The position numbers and the translations under genes are program-made. 64,000 nt of DNA, taken from Paracentrotus lividus. Taxonomy: Eukaryota; Echinodermata; Echinoidea; Camarodonta; Echinidae. This document shows, one piece after another, positions 34,748 to 46,680 of this stretch. The notes under the pieces are model-generated. The model ran no database searches and was not told the DNA's origin. It saw nothing but the letters and a program-made list of their open reading frames with translations. Position 1 is the first letter of the stretch. The number at the start of each line of letters is the position of its first letter. Where the stretch lies: the NCBI GenBank assembly GCA_940671915.1, contig CALNVZ010003426.1, positions 22,004,774 to 22,068,773 of the forward strand, written 5' to 3'.

Positions 34748-34761
34748 GTTGTCATGGCAAC
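34748..34761. promoter_or_regulatory. X-box-like palindrome (RFX site candidate)
   Basis: GTTGTCATGGCAAC is one base from the ideal RFX palindrome GTTGCCATGGCAAC. A second similar site lies at 34916-34929 (GTTGTCAAGGCAAC), 155 bp away. RFX factors control ciliary genes in animals. Function here is inferred from motif only. Confidence 0.35.
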
Positions 34762-34915
34762 ACCATCTTTCTGGCCTTCCTCTATTAAAAAATGCCACTT
34801 CTTACATTTCCTGTCCCTTTTAGGACATGGTTGTTTGGTAATTAGGTCCATTTAGCCAAGAGAATAATGATACCAGGAGATGATGAACTTGTTAATATTC
34901 ATCTTCGCGTCAATG

Positions 34916-34929
34916 GTTGTCAAGGCAAC
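34916..34929. promoter_or_regulatory. Second X-box-like palindrome
   Basis: GTTGTCAAGGCAAC, partner of 34748-34761. It may fall inside the LINE 3' region that ends at 35178, which would make it a repeat-borne site. Confidence 0.3.
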
Positions 34930-34959
34930 TACAGAATCCTTTTCATCCACTGTAACATT

Positions 34960-35180
34960 TGGGCGTATTTTATAGACTTATTTATCTCGACTAGCACATA
35001 TGCTACCTTCTGGTTCCTATTAACAACTATATTCTACCTAATTAATATCTGTAACACTTTGTATTATAATTATTGTATCCATTACATTGTATTCTGTACC
35101 TGTATTCGCCATTATAATGAAGTTTTTGTTGTTGCTCATAAATAAATTCAATTCAATTCAATTCAAATTCGATTCAATTC
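34960..35180 (+). mobile_element. LINE 3' untranslated tail
   Basis: AT-rich 3' sequence containing GTATTCTGTACCTG, TTCGCCATTATAATGAAG and TTTTTGTTGTTGCTCATAAA, closing with AATAAATTCAATTCAATTC and further TTCAATTC repeats to about 35178. Short tandem tails of this kind end several CR1/L2-like elements. No ORF2 coding sequence is preserved. Confidence 0.6.
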
Positions 35181-35229
35181 AATTTATCTTCTTTCATACC
35201 TCATCGTTCCTGTGCTTATATTTTTTTCT

Positions 35230-36004
35230 TGCAAAATTTACTATTACTATTACCCTCATTTGTCTAATACATTTTTCTTATTTCATGATATCTTTAGTAG
35301 CTCCATGTGTATTTCTACATCATTAGCCCTTTTCCTTCTCTTATTCTTTCTCTTTTATTTTCCAATGTTCTCTAATCCCCTCTCTCTATCTTATTATATT
35401 TTTCTTTATCTATATTCTTATACTTATTTGTGGGCATCTCTTTCTCTTTCTCTCTCCCATTTTTGCTTAGATTGTTCATTGTTCTCTCTATCTCTCTTAC
35501 CCTGCCCCTTGTCATTTTTCTACCTTAAATTTCTTCTCTCCAATCCTTCCTCTCTCGTGCATCCATCTACGCTCTCCAAATGCAAGTCCATATACCCTCC
35601 TGTTATCCCAGCGAGTCAATCGTCTGTTTTGAATATTGATTTTACAACTGCGTACTCTGTGCGCTTGCTCAGGGCTTCAAGTGTTAACTGTGGCCCTTGG
35701 ATGTCTACATAAATTTACAACATTTTCTATAGTATTGTGCAGGTCTTTTCCCCCTCTCTCTCTCTCTCTCTCTGTCTCTCTGTCCCTCTCTCTTGTATCC
35801 TTCCTCTTATTTTCTATTATCCGGCTCCCTCCTGTTCCTTCACTCTTCCTATTTCTCTTATTCTTTTAATTTCATTCTTTCTCACTCTTTCTCATCCTGT
35901 TTCTCTTCTCTCTTTCCTTCATGCTCTGTTTTTTTTTTGTCACTCTCCTTATTTTTCCTTCTTTTTCCTTCTTTCCTCTCTTCCTCTGGGTCTTCCCCTC
36001 TCTT

Positions 36005-36035
<31 letters not shown>

Positions 36036-36040
36036 AACTC
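35230..36040. repeat. CT-rich low-complexity region
   Basis: Long pyrimidine-rich stretch with (CT)n at about 35755-35775 and 36001-36027. All Ser/Leu/Phe-rich open frames of up to 166 codons here follow from the composition. Confidence 0.85.
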
Positions 36041-36350
36041 CGTCAATTTGATATCTATCTTGGGAACGTGACATCTAAATCCTGAGCTGTGTCAACCTAA
36101 GCTAAACATTAATTAAACGTTAGAGGCAATCATTCACAGAGATCACGTTTACTCCTATGCATTTTGCAAGAATAATTTGGTATGTAGCATTTTTCACCTT
36201 GAAACATGCTTTTAAACGTGATTTTGTAAAGATCTAAATATATCTGGTGATACAAATAATATTTCTTTTGATTATAATGTTATTAACATTTCAGGAAAAT
36301 ATCTCTAATGATTATCACATATAATAATATAATCATTGACAAAGCAACAA

Positions 36351-36416
36351 CAAAAAAAAAAAAAAAAAAAAAANNNNNNNNNNNNNNNNNNNNAAAAAAA
36401 AAAAAAAAAAAAAAAA
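36351..36416 (+). other. Poly-A flanking an assembly gap
   Basis: Poly-A on both sides of 20 N (36374-36393). The gap is probably a homopolymer whose length could not be resolved. Confidence 0.98.
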
Positions 36417-36786
36417 ATCCCTAGAAGTATGTATAAATAGTTGAAATTCTTCTACAGCATTGTATATATCCCCGAAAGGAGATTTCAAACACTGGTATGC
36501 TCCCAAAAGAAAACGTTCCAAAATCTCACACTGTATTATTTGCTCGGAGCTGGAACTCCTGTCTTTGCTTTCATTGATGTTGTGTGACACTTCTTAATTC
36601 AATTTGTGGATTTGAACCTATAATGATTCAAGCCTTGGCTTTATCAGGCCTGTCATAGACTGACAGTATCAATCTGAATGTAACCCAAAGGCATCAGCTT
36701 AAATCCCTGATGAATATATTAGGAAGAAAAGAGATCAATTACATGGTGTTCCAGTCATAATCTGATCATTATCATATTTACTTATA

Positions 36787-36850
36787 AAAGCCAAAAGGAC
36801 ATAAACATATACCTTTTTTGGATGGTTGGTTAAGGGCCTTTTGGCTCTGA
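36787..36850. repeat. Hairpin module, 37-kb array copy 1
   Basis: Left arm AAAGCCAAAAGGACATAAAC, right arm GTTAAGGGCCTTTTGGCTCT. Confidence 0.78.
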
Positions 36851-37236
36851 ACATAATTCTCAGATGAGAATATATTAAGACAAGAGATAATGTGTTTCAT
36901 TCAGAATCTAATTATCATATTCTCTGTTTAGAGTCAAAAGGGACATTAAATAAATATATATATATTTTTAATGGTTAAGAGCTTGCTCTCAATATAGTTC
37001 CAATATGAATATATCGAGGGAAGTAGTGAGATCATTTACATGGCCAATGGTCAAAGTCTGATTAGTATTATATTGCCTAAATGAGTGCCAGAACAACTAT
37101 ACTCATATACTTCGGCATGAAATTAACAGCTTTCTAGCTCTAAACATAGATTATTTCTCATATGAATATAATAAGAAGAAAAGAGATTAATTACGTGGCC
37201 GACTGTTCATAATTAAATCTTTATCATATTTTGCAT

Positions 37237-37298
37237 AGAGTGAAAAAGGTGTTAACTCTCTTTTAAATGGTCTGCATTAATACCCTTCTGGCTCTCAA
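37237..37298. repeat. Hairpin module, 37-kb array copy 4
   Basis: Left arm AGAGTGAAAAAGGTGTTAAC, right arm ATTAATACCCTTCTGGCTCT. The right arm is near consensus while the left arm has decayed. Confidence 0.75.
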
Positions 37299-37864
37299 CG
37301 AACAATCCTGAGAAGAAAAGAGATCCCTTACATGGACTACCAGTTTTAATCTGATGATCATCATCTTTGATTGCATATTTTATAAGATGATTTGAATTAA
37401 GAATGTGTAATTTCAAACCAAGGTTAGTAGAAAGGCAATGGAATGTGTCAATTTGTTATGCAGACTATTTCATGTGGTGAGAAGCAAAAGGATAGAAGCC
37501 CTAATATTTTGAGAGCAAGGAACCCCTTTTGTTGGCTCTGATAACAAATAAAGCTGTATGAGCTCTACGTTCCTTAATTATTTTTTTAAAAGGAGGTCTA
37601 CCATAAACTGAATATTTATGTTGTGTATACATCTGAGACATTCATGTCTATTTTCATATCTAAGTATATCTAGAATACTGTATAATTGTTCTTTTATTAC
37701 AGTATTTCATGTTGTATATGAGATTCATATTGTGTTCAGGTGTCCTGCAACACAACATTTTATAAGCCTAATCAAATAAGCTACTTTTAAAGACTAATGA
37801 AAACAAAGTTTATATAATTGTTTTAATTTGATTAAAGAATGTGATTTATTTTTATATTCAAATA

Positions 37865-38861
37865 CACTGTTCGTCATAAAGGTGGAATATTTTTTTTCTG
37901 GCTCAAGCGACGTTATGTTGCTCAGTTATTAATTTCTTGAATGTGTTTGTCACCGCCTTCACTTTCTGGGATCCTGGGTATATCTTGGACGTTCCCTCAA
38001 CCCTTCCCGGGGATTTTTCTTCAAAAAAGTTTGTCACCCCCAGAAGATGGCCATTTTCGTCATTTTTTCTTATTTTTGGGGCCCTTTTTTGTTCACACGA
38101 CCCACCAAGGCCCCCTCAGTCCTACCCCAAGGAAACACGTCTGAGGTGGAGATTTGTTATTGTTATTTAAATTAAATCTAGATTTATGGTTACAGGCTCG
38201 ACTCTTTTGTCTAGGGAAGGGGTCAAAATTTATTTTGATTGGGGTTCAACATTCATTTTATTCATTTTTAAACCATGGAAATTTCTATCTTCCCTAAATT
38301 GTATTGTAAAATCCCAACCAAACATAAATCAAAATAAAATATTATCAATAATGGCTATTTACAGCCTTGTCATCAAGGCTAAACAAAATTTATGGGGAAA
38401 ATGATGATATTTAAGGGTTAAAGGTGGTTTTTCATTTCTTTTGTTTTCAGCATAAAGATGAAATAAAATATTCCGAATTTTCACCAATCTCGTTTTTTAC
38501 TTCAACCCCTCCCCTAGACAAGAGACCTAAGCCTGTCCCCAGAAATATAGATTTAACTTAAAGAACAATATAAAACAGTACACCTCAGTTGCGTTTGCAG
38601 GGGGTAGGACTGAGGGGGGCCTGATCGGCCGGGAAAACAAAAAGGGGCCCCAAAATGAAAAAAATGACAAAAATGGGCATCACGGGGGTTGACAAAAAAA
38701 ATTTGGTAAAAGGTCCACGTGAAGGGTTGGGAGAATGTCCAAGATATAGCCAGGGTCCCAAAAAGTAAAAGCAGGGACAAACGTATTCAAGAAATTAATG
38801 TCAGAGCAAAATCATGTCGCTATAGCGGCAAAAAAATATTCCACCTTTATGACGGACAGTG
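37865..38861. mobile_element. 997-bp Tc1/mariner-like non-autonomous element
   Basis: Ends CACTGTTCGTCATAAAGGTG and the complement of CACCTTTATGACGGACAGTG, flanked by TA (37863-37864 and 38862-38863). The inverted arms run about 400 bp each (to ~38260 and from ~38470). They include matched CAAGAAATTAAT, CCCCCTCAGTCCTACCCC and TTAAATCTA phrases. A ~200-bp AT-rich centre follows. Two mirror-image open frames (37937-38170 plus, 38553-38780 minus) give similar peptides only because the arms are inverted copies. No transposase is present. Confidence 0.9.
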
Positions 38862-38869
38862 TACAAAGT

Positions 38870-40660
38870 AGCTATTGAATGAACATTTCCATTTTTTTTT
38901 TGTCTTGTCATAGTTAAATTATGAAGATACAGAGAACAAAATCTATAGGTATTCTGTTCTCTTTTGTAGTGTCTTTGCTATTATCCGTAGAATATAAATC
39001 AAAATTATTTTAGATCCTAAAAGATAGAAATGAAAAAAATATTTGCTTTACTGGACTTCAGATGTTGAAATAATATGACTACTGTTGCTTGAGAAACCTG
39101 CAGCTCTGCTGGCATTTAAACATAAATGAGATAAACAAATATGCCTCAATTTAAGCAAGCCATCTCGTAAATACCGCTTCCATTAAGAACCAAGCATCTT
39201 CTTTAAGATGCAAGAAAATAGAGAGATACCGAGAGAAAAAGGGAGATAGAGAAAAACATGTCATTTTTCTCCACTACAGCACACTAAATGCACTTACACA
39301 TAGAGTTCCGACACACAGAAACCTCTACAACACACATGCACATGGAGCGTTCAATACACTCATATCTACCCGAGATGTGTGTGGTAGCTATAACACAGCG
39401 TGTGTATGTATCTATGGGCTAGTAGCATACCTGTTTTATGCCACAAGTGTAGTGCAGGCGAGTTGTATATATTCCCGCTGCTTTTAAAATTCGTCCTCAC
39501 TCCAACGCTATCTACCACTTTTGAGGGGGAGGGAATATACGTTTGTATTTTTGTAAGCGTGTGTAGGCTGTTATAAAGGAAGCACGTACATTCAAGCAAA
39601 CTGGATGAAAGATTGATAATGTGGGACTTGTTTTGCCAAGAAGAAACTGACGCTGGAAGAATTAAGTGCTAGCTACATTGGAGACTGGAATTGCTGTCGA
39701 GCACGCTATTTTTTGTTTTCGTGGAGCATAAATATGATCTGATGCATTTATGTTGATCAATTCTAGCTGCCAATGTTTGTGAAATGCTATCATCGCTAAG
39801 TGGAATTTCAAATATTTCTGTTGCCAAGGTGATCCTATCATAAACTAGCCTTTGTAATTGGCAGATGATTTTGATTCTACAAAATATTTCCAGGGGATAT
39901 AAAGATCTTTTCTCAATAACTAGGACCTTACTTTCCATTAAAAGTTCATCATTGTGGATTTAGAAAGGGACTTTGACTTTATTCAAGCTGTCATATGGAC
40001 TTTTCATATAATTGTGGAAGAACAAACTTTTGATAATCGTGCAATATTTTTTTGTGATTGGATTCTTCATGACAAGATGCATTTTGTTATACTTTAGATA
40101 TTCTGGACATGTTCAGCAGATTGGATAGTATATGTGTCTTTTTGTGAAAATTAAAATAATAAATAGCCGTAGCTGTCAAGAACATTATAATCCTCCCTCC
40201 AAATGTCAAATAATTTTTTACGAACGACGCCCTCCTCACATCAAGATTAATTGAGAGAGAATATTTGCGGGCATATCAGAGGGGAAATTAATTTGATGCA
40301 ATGCCAATAGGCCGATGAGATTTGCACGGAGCCCTCCCTCGTTCTGTTTTCGATAACCAGGTGCTTCACACGAACGAACGACGGCCATGGATTGATTAAG
40401 GCATGGAAGAGTGACTTCCATGCATCAGTCAGAAATATAGTATTATGAGGTGGAACAGCACACACAACTATGACAACCATGCTATGCTTTCCTATGCATA
40501 ACTGCAATGTTATTGTGATGGGCCATTTGAAGCTTATGTTTTGAATGTTTTGAATTTAGATATATTCTCGCATCTGTTTTCTTGATTATATACATTTCTG
40601 ATGATGAAACTATAGAAAAGGCCTATTTGCATCAAGGATTTCATTTGAGCAAGATTTATA
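38870..40660. other. Non-coding stretch
   Basis: No gene supported. 40190-40440 has a mixed-composition block (CGAACGAACGACGGCCATGG and flanks) that could be a conserved element. Frames at 40236-40507 minus show no family signature. Confidence 0.4.
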
Positions 40661-40664
40661 TGTT

Positions 40665-40935
40665 TATCCTGGAAAACTATATCTATGTTTATCTTGAAGA
40701 ACCATAGATATATATACACCTAGCCTGAAGAACCATATATATGTGTATCCTAAAGAACCATATATATATTTTTATCCTACAGAACCATATATATATGTTT
40801 ACCAGAAAATGTATATATGGTTGCAGTAAGAAGTACACATCTGACACTTCAGCTATAAAATCCTGTCTGCATTAGAGATCTCCTGCATGAACATATATAT
40901 GTATATCCCCAAGAACCATATATATGTCTGCATCC
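40665..40935 (+). repeat. ~36-bp AT-rich minisatellite (AGAACCATATATAT)
   Basis: At least five units of GAAGAACCATATATATGT followed by TTATCCTA/TGTATCC, between 40665 and 40820. An isolated extra unit lies at 40895-40930 (CCCAAGAACCATATATATG). Units are 30-40 bp with variable TA length. Confidence 0.85.
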
Positions 40936-41919
40936 ATAGCTGGGAAAGCCTGAGGAACTTAACAGATAACAAGATTACGCTGTGAAGCTATTCCACTATA
41001 GCATTTACCCGCTTGAATGCATCACGGTAGAGACTCGTCTCCCTGACCACGGAAAGATGATTTTACATGCATGATATTCAGACCGAATTTGATTCAGTCA
41101 AACTCCCCAAGACGGCTCGCTAAGAAAGGGGCTAGCGTCGTAATATTTCACCCCCAGGCCCGCATCTGTACTGGCTTACCACTGATATATGATATTCAGG
41201 AATAGAAAATTTGCCGGATAATATGAAACTGGTATATCCAATTATTCCGTTGGCTGAGAAAAGATCGGACCAAAATTCCGCTACCAGTTGACACTTGCGG
41301 TTGAGTGAGATTAAAAGACAACTGTAGCATAAATTATATAGTCTTCTATGAAAGAAATGAAAATATGATATATATTCCATTCAAATAGATCTTTTGATGA
41401 ATTAATATCAAACCTATGTCATTTTACATATGCAGATATATTTATATAAGAATTTATAAACCTATAGATATAAACTAAATTTTTAAAATTTATATAAGAT
41501 ACCAAGCAAAAAACTTTCCCTGTGATACCTCATATGATAAAAGTATTATCTTTGATAAGATGTTTATTGTTAAATGGCTGAATAGCTACCTTAATGCACA
41601 TCTTTAGATGGTGATACTGTACAAGCATAGTAATATATTTATAATACAGCTCTTTTCAAATGGATCTACCTCAGTAAACCATGCTGCATAAGTAGGTTTC
41701 TGCTCACTGTTAATATCCTACATTTTTAAATTAGACTACAAGCAAAATACTTAGAAAATATATTTGTAAGCCCAATTCAGTGTTGAGTAGAACATTTTGT
41801 TTATGTGATAAATAGGTGGAAATTTATTTCAAATACTAGTGATTTGTATAAATTTATACAAACCTAGAATCTGTAATTCTTTTAGACATTTACCCTGATT
41901 AACTTGGATTAGCAGTGCT

Positions 41920-42115
41920 AATTCATTTAGTTATCTCTTGTGATTATCTCACTACTTGTTATTGTTTAGACATTTATCTCCCATGATATTTACACAGAAT
42001 ATACAAGCTTGTCTATTACATTAGTGAGATAATTATAGCTTCCACTGTTTAGACAATAATCTCTTGCGATATTTACATACAAATCTACATGCTTGTCAGT
42101 TACATCAATGATCTA
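41920..42115 (+). repeat. ~90-bp tandem repeat, about two copies
   Basis: TTGTTTAGACATTTATCTCCC ... CAAGCTTGTCTATTACATTAG and TGTTTAGACAATAATCTCTT ... ATGCTTGTCAGTTACATCAA are successive diverged copies, each with GATATTTACA in the middle. Confidence 0.75.
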
Positions 42116-42119
42116 ACAC

Positions 42120-42880
42120 AACCCTGGTTTCTATAAGCTCTCATCCTGACTTTGATAAGCTGGCATTAATTATGATGTAACTTGTTAAAGTCGTCCGTCA
42201 GTGTTTGTGTTTACTGTGATACGCTAAGACAGACTTAATTCGACAAAGTGCAGGTGTCTGCAGAGGAACTGGTTATCAGATGCTAACTTTGGACATTGAC
42301 CAAAAGAGGACCAAAATATTTTCACCTTGATGCTAAACTGTCCATTCCAACTTGAATTAGATATGAATGTTCTTTTAAGCTTATATGGAGAGATTTTTTA
42401 ACAGCGATAATAGATTGTTTCAGTGATTTAAATTTTCGGTCATTTGTGATCCAGAAATACTTCAAGGAAGTATACTTCTACGAGGGATTGGTTGATTTCA
42501 CCCTTTAACATCATACAGTTATTCTAGAGGGATTTTAAAGCAGTTTATGTCTCCTGACGAATATATGACATATAACGCACTACTATCAACCTTATTTTGT
42601 CCCTGACTTCACTGGATATTATATCATACGACCATATCTTGTGTGCGACGATGTGTAGAAACTGAAGTTTCCGGTCATCTCTTTCCTTCAAAATATTGAC
42701 AGATATATCTCTTTGGTGTTCTACGAACAAAGTTGTCTGAAACTAAAGGTCATTGACATCGTTATCCCAAACAAAGCATTGTGGGATAAGTGGTATTTTC
42801 TGAAGTGAATGCATTGCAATGAGGAATAGGATCCTTACACGTTGCTATGCCAGTGCTTTCCTGAGGAATTAGACTGTGTG
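42120..42880. other. Non-coding stretch
   Basis: Nothing recognised beyond AT-rich unique-looking DNA. Confidence 0.4.
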
Positions 42881-42887
42881 CTTTCAG

Positions 42888-42994
42888 TTAGCTTCATGCC
42901 TTGTGGAATTCGATTCCGTTTGCCTCGCAAGCTCAAATACAAAATGGCGGTCATGCTATGGAAATGGGACAAAAACAATCAGAAGATAAAGAAG
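42888..42994 (+). CDS. Candidate 107-bp internal exon, function unknown
   Basis: It is bounded by a good acceptor (GTGTGCTTTCAG| ending at 42887) and a good donor (AAGAAG|GTAAGA, after 42994). The open frame across it reads SFMPCGIRFRLPRKLKYK then MAVMLWKWDKNNQKIKK. The second Met is in a strong context (ACAAAATGG, 42944), so this could also be a first coding exon of 17 codons. The peptide is basic and I do not recognise it. It is the best exon candidate in the window, but the match of both splice signals could be chance. Confidence 0.33.
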
Positions 42995-42999
42995 GTAAG

Positions 43000-44260
43000 A
43001 GGCGATTTCAATTTTTTTTCCACCATGGAATCTTCACATAATATAATGTATTTTTCCCCCTATGTCATGAATATCACCTGCCAAAATGCAAAAGGTCCTT
43101 AGCTCAGTGTTAAGAAGCAAACAGCTGTAGTGTTCTCAGAAATACGATATATAATTTTACTTTTGGCTACAAAGTCCTCATTCTTTCAAAATGAAAATAT
43201 AATTTGAACCAAACTTACTTACATTTTGTATACGACTGTATCATGAAGATTAACACAATTTGATTGCTTAAAACAGTACAATGAATCTTGAAGGTGAACA
43301 AACTATAGAATATTTATCTTTTGTCATTAGACGTAACTCTTTGTTCCTTGTTGATTTGTTTGTAATTTTTTTTTCACTATATAAATCAAGTAGAATCAGG
43401 CTACATGTTTAGATATGCAAACTGAGTGCAAGATGTACCATTGTACTACCAAAAGAGTACACATGTCTTTTTCACTAGCACTAATGCATGTATATTTGCC
43501 TGGGGCTATTGGTGACATTAATTAATTAAATTCAACCCATCATACAGTATAATGTCCTATGCCAATGGGGCTTGTAACTATTAGCAACCAGAAAGCTCAT
43601 ATTTGTCCGCTAATTGCTATATTGCAGTGAGAAAAAAAATGACATGGTTTAATTAATGCAAATCTGGTCTACAAACCACCCCCTTTTTTAATTAAAATGT
43701 ATTTGTGTGGAGTTGTGGTAGGTATTATGTTGAGTAGTGGAATGAGAGGGAATTTTAATGTAGGCTTTCATTTTTATGAATATGAATATGATGATTATCA
43801 GGTTGTCTTTGATGAATTATGCACATTTATTACAAACTGTAGATGTCAGATAAAAGGTCAATATTCCCATAATGAAGGGAAATAGATGTATCTATCTTGT
43901 TTCAGTCATCTGCAGAGTGGCGAGGGTATGAAAAATTCTTTCTTATTTTCTTGATTCTAGTAGATATATTCACAGCCTGATTTATCACAAACAGATAACA
44001 ATAGGCTGACTGTCATTATAGTGCAATTGGGTTGCTTTGTCTGCTTTTGTAAGAAAATAATGATATAAATATATCAATGCTATGTTTCTATGAAACAAAA
44101 CTTAATTTGGCATCAAATCTATTTCAAATAAAATTTATCAAGTAATGACAAATTATGGATGACATTTTTCATAAGCCATCGGCTTTGGTAGGGATTACCT
44201 TGTGTAAAGCATTAATGCCTTTCTCTTGAATAATTAATACTGGGAGAGAGAGAGAAAAAA
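43000..44260. other. AT-rich non-coding stretch
   Basis: No gene supported. If 42888-42994 is an exon this would be intron. The frame at 43697-43885 has no family features. Confidence 0.4.
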
Positions 44261-44329
44261 AAAAATCAATTTGTGGTTAGGCCTCCGAAATCAGAGATGA
44301 TTCCTACGTGGTAAGGTCTTTTGTTCAGT

Positions 44330-44640
44330 TTGTAAACCATGCCATGCAATAACATACTCATGGTGTTAAAGGGTAACAATAGACGGCACACGCCGATGTA
44401 CAAACACGCTCACAAAGCAATGAAATGACTTTACAGGGTAATCCCATTTGAGGGATAAGAATCGCTGGGCCGTGACTCGGCACGTGGCCGTGAGGGGGAA
44501 AAGTCATTTGAAAGTGCACCTCCCAATTATGTTTGGTCCCAGCCCTAGTGATTAGTGTCTGCTATTGTTGGTCCTCCCCCAACCCCTGTGGGCCAATATA
44601 ACGCTGAATAATGAATAAATGTTGGCATTTATTTAAAGAT
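44330..44640. promoter_or_regulatory. Possible conserved regulatory block
   Basis: Mixed-composition, non-repetitive DNA in an AT-rich region. It includes an E-box CACGTG (44481-44486), an inverted GTGACTCGGCACG, CCAAT in GGGCCAATATAACGC near 44591, and homeodomain-like AATAATGAATAAATG. Suggestive only; conservation cannot be seen from one sequence. Confidence 0.25.
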
Positions 44641-44699
44641 GGGTTTGAATATGAGGCTTTTGTCCTGCGATGACAACCTCTGCATTTTAAATAACATTT

Positions 44700-45258
44700 T
44701 ACCCTCTCTCTTTTGTCATATCTCTCTGTCTGTCTCTTTCAAACTCTCTATCTTCCTCATAATTTATCAGCAGTCTCTGTCTTTGTGTATCAATATCTAG
44801 GTCTTTGTCTTTCTCTTCATCTCTCTTTACATGTATTAAATGATTCTCTCTCTCTCTCAATGGCTCTCTTCAACCTTAACTTTTACTTCAAATCTCTCTC
44901 TAAATCTTAACTCTGTATTTCTTTTTATTCTCTATCTCTATCATGTTTTATGTCCTTTTGTATCTCATTGTCTGTCTGTCTATCTCTCTCTGTCTCTCTG
45001 TCTCTCGCTGTCTCTCTCTCTGTCTCTCTGTCTCTCTCTGTCTATCTGTCTCTCTCTGTCTCTCTCTCTGTCTCTCTCTGTCTCTTTGTCTCTCTCTGTC
45101 TCTCTCTGTCTCCCTCTGTCTCCCTCTGTCTCTCTATGTCTCTCGCTGTCTCTCTCTCTCTGTCTGTCTGTCTCTCTGTCTGTCTGTCTCTCATGTCCAC
45201 TTTATTTCTCTTTATCTCACAGTTTAGCTCTTTCTGTCGTTCCATCCCTCCATCTCCC

Positions 45259-45291
<33 letters not shown>

Positions 45292-45360
45292 ATCCACTCT
45301 CCCTTTCTTTTCCTCTCTGTCTATCTTTCTACATCTGTCTCTCTATCTCTCTCTCCTCAT
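44700..45360 (+). repeat. (TCTCTG)n / CT microsatellite block
   Basis: CT-rich from 44700. From 44965 to 45195 a dense TCTCTGTCTCTC-type repeat with variants TCTCGC, TCCCTC and TCTGTCTG, then (CT)n at 45260-45292. Open frames up to 188 codons on the plus strand and the Arg/Glu frame on the minus strand are repeat translations. Confidence 0.97.
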
Positions 45361-46680
45361 AGAGCATCCTATAAACAGATATGACATGAAGGAAGACCAT
45401 TATTGACAAAACAGACAGTCTTTTGTGATAGGATTGGTGCCAATCAAACAGTGATAATTGGAAAGTCATTTTATTTCTTTGTTAGTGTCCTGAGAGACCA
45501 CTGGTTAGGCAATCAACCACTGATTTCATGCTATTCTTTGGCAAAAATCCATCACTTCGAAAATGATTGCTCAAATCAGCTCTAATATGATAGTAATAAC
45601 AATAAATGAAGACCTTGCATGGTTCTAAAAGGTACAACTACTTCAATTACCTTTTAACAGAATTTTCAAAAGCAACCTTTAGAAAATGCACTTTCTATTT
45701 TTAATACATTCTGTTCCTAAGCCTGTTAGAAATATGGCAAACGTGCACTTTTTTTTTAAGTGAGAAAGATGGATGTAGTATCTTTTTTAACCAAGTCTTT
45801 CGAATTTAGAAAGAATATAATAAATATACGTAATTAAGGCCAGGAAAAAGAGTACAAGTAGATGGAGAGAAAAAAGTTGATATAATCTTCTAGACTTAAA
45901 TGACCTTTTGGCTCTAATCAGACTTAACATACATAAGTTGGAAGATATTTGAAATGATACATCTAGATTTTTACAAATGAAAATGGAGGATTGTGTAAAT
46001 GGAGCAAAAAGGCAATTAGTTCTTTGTGGAATTTGCTGGTTACCTGTTTACGATAAGAAAAGATCACAAGTGGAATTACAAAAAGAAACAAGGAGTTATG
46101 CCTTTCTGGGTCTCAACAGTCTAAATGGAAAAGCAGAAAAAATGAGAAATGAAAAATAGTAAATAATCTTATTCAAATTGAGATGTCTCATCGCAGGAAA
46201 AGCTGATTTTTGTCTGAAAAAATTGAATAATTCTAAATTTCAGATCCTAGAGACAAACTGGACAAAAGGATCGATTTCTTCACAATATTCAACAAATGCG
46301 CAAGTGAAAGAGAACCGTGGAGAATTATTTATAATTTAATCAAAAAGTCATGAAAGTCTGATTGCCTTTGTGTGAGCAGGCATGAGTCAATAGCATTATT
46401 CTCTTTCCTTGTCTCTCCTTGTCTGTTCGCTGGCGTAGAAAAATAATAAAATACAGATAAAAAGTGTGGTTACCCCTGCACAAATGGATACCGACCACAG
46501 ATTATGCTTTTATTTTAGTTGAATGGAACAATTATTGGCAAGGAAATTGTGTCATCAGAAATGGTTAAAATTGTGGTGCTTTGTTTCTGTTATTGCATGC
46601 ACCATTGATGATGCACTGAGAGAATTGAGTTTAACTTCATTTATCTCCTCCCCTGTCAATCTTTGTCACTGTCTACAGTG
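45361..46680. other. Non-coding with hairpin half-arms
   Basis: A right arm GACCTTTTGGCTCTAAT lies at about 45902-45918. A wide-loop pair is at 46001-46117 (GGAGCAAAAAGGCAATTAGT and GTTATGCCTTTCTGGGTCTC). No gene supported. Confidence 0.45.

Larger units (their letters stand above)
36787..37540. repeat. Tandem array (~145-240 bp units) carrying hairpin modules
   Basis: Five hairpin modules start at 36787, 36929, 37083, 37237 and 37479. The spacer is common to this array: AGAAAAGAGATCAATTAC, ATGG(T/C), AGTCATAATCTGAT(C/T)AT and TATCATATT. It differs from the spacers at 18, 12, 9 and 59 kb. The last unit has a longer and diverged spacer. Confidence 0.87.

Noticed and set aside
35212..35712. 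166-codon open frame rich in Ser, Leu and Phe
   Set aside because: It lies in CT-rich low-complexity DNA with overlapping open frames in other phases; no domain pattern.
37937..38780. Two similar open frames on opposite strands
   Set aside because: They are mirror translations of the inverted arms of the TA-flanked element, not transposase or host genes.
44840..45406. 188-codon open frame, longest in the window
   Set aside because: It is a Ser/Leu repeat from a TCTCTG microsatellite and is open in several frames at once, as expected for low complexity.
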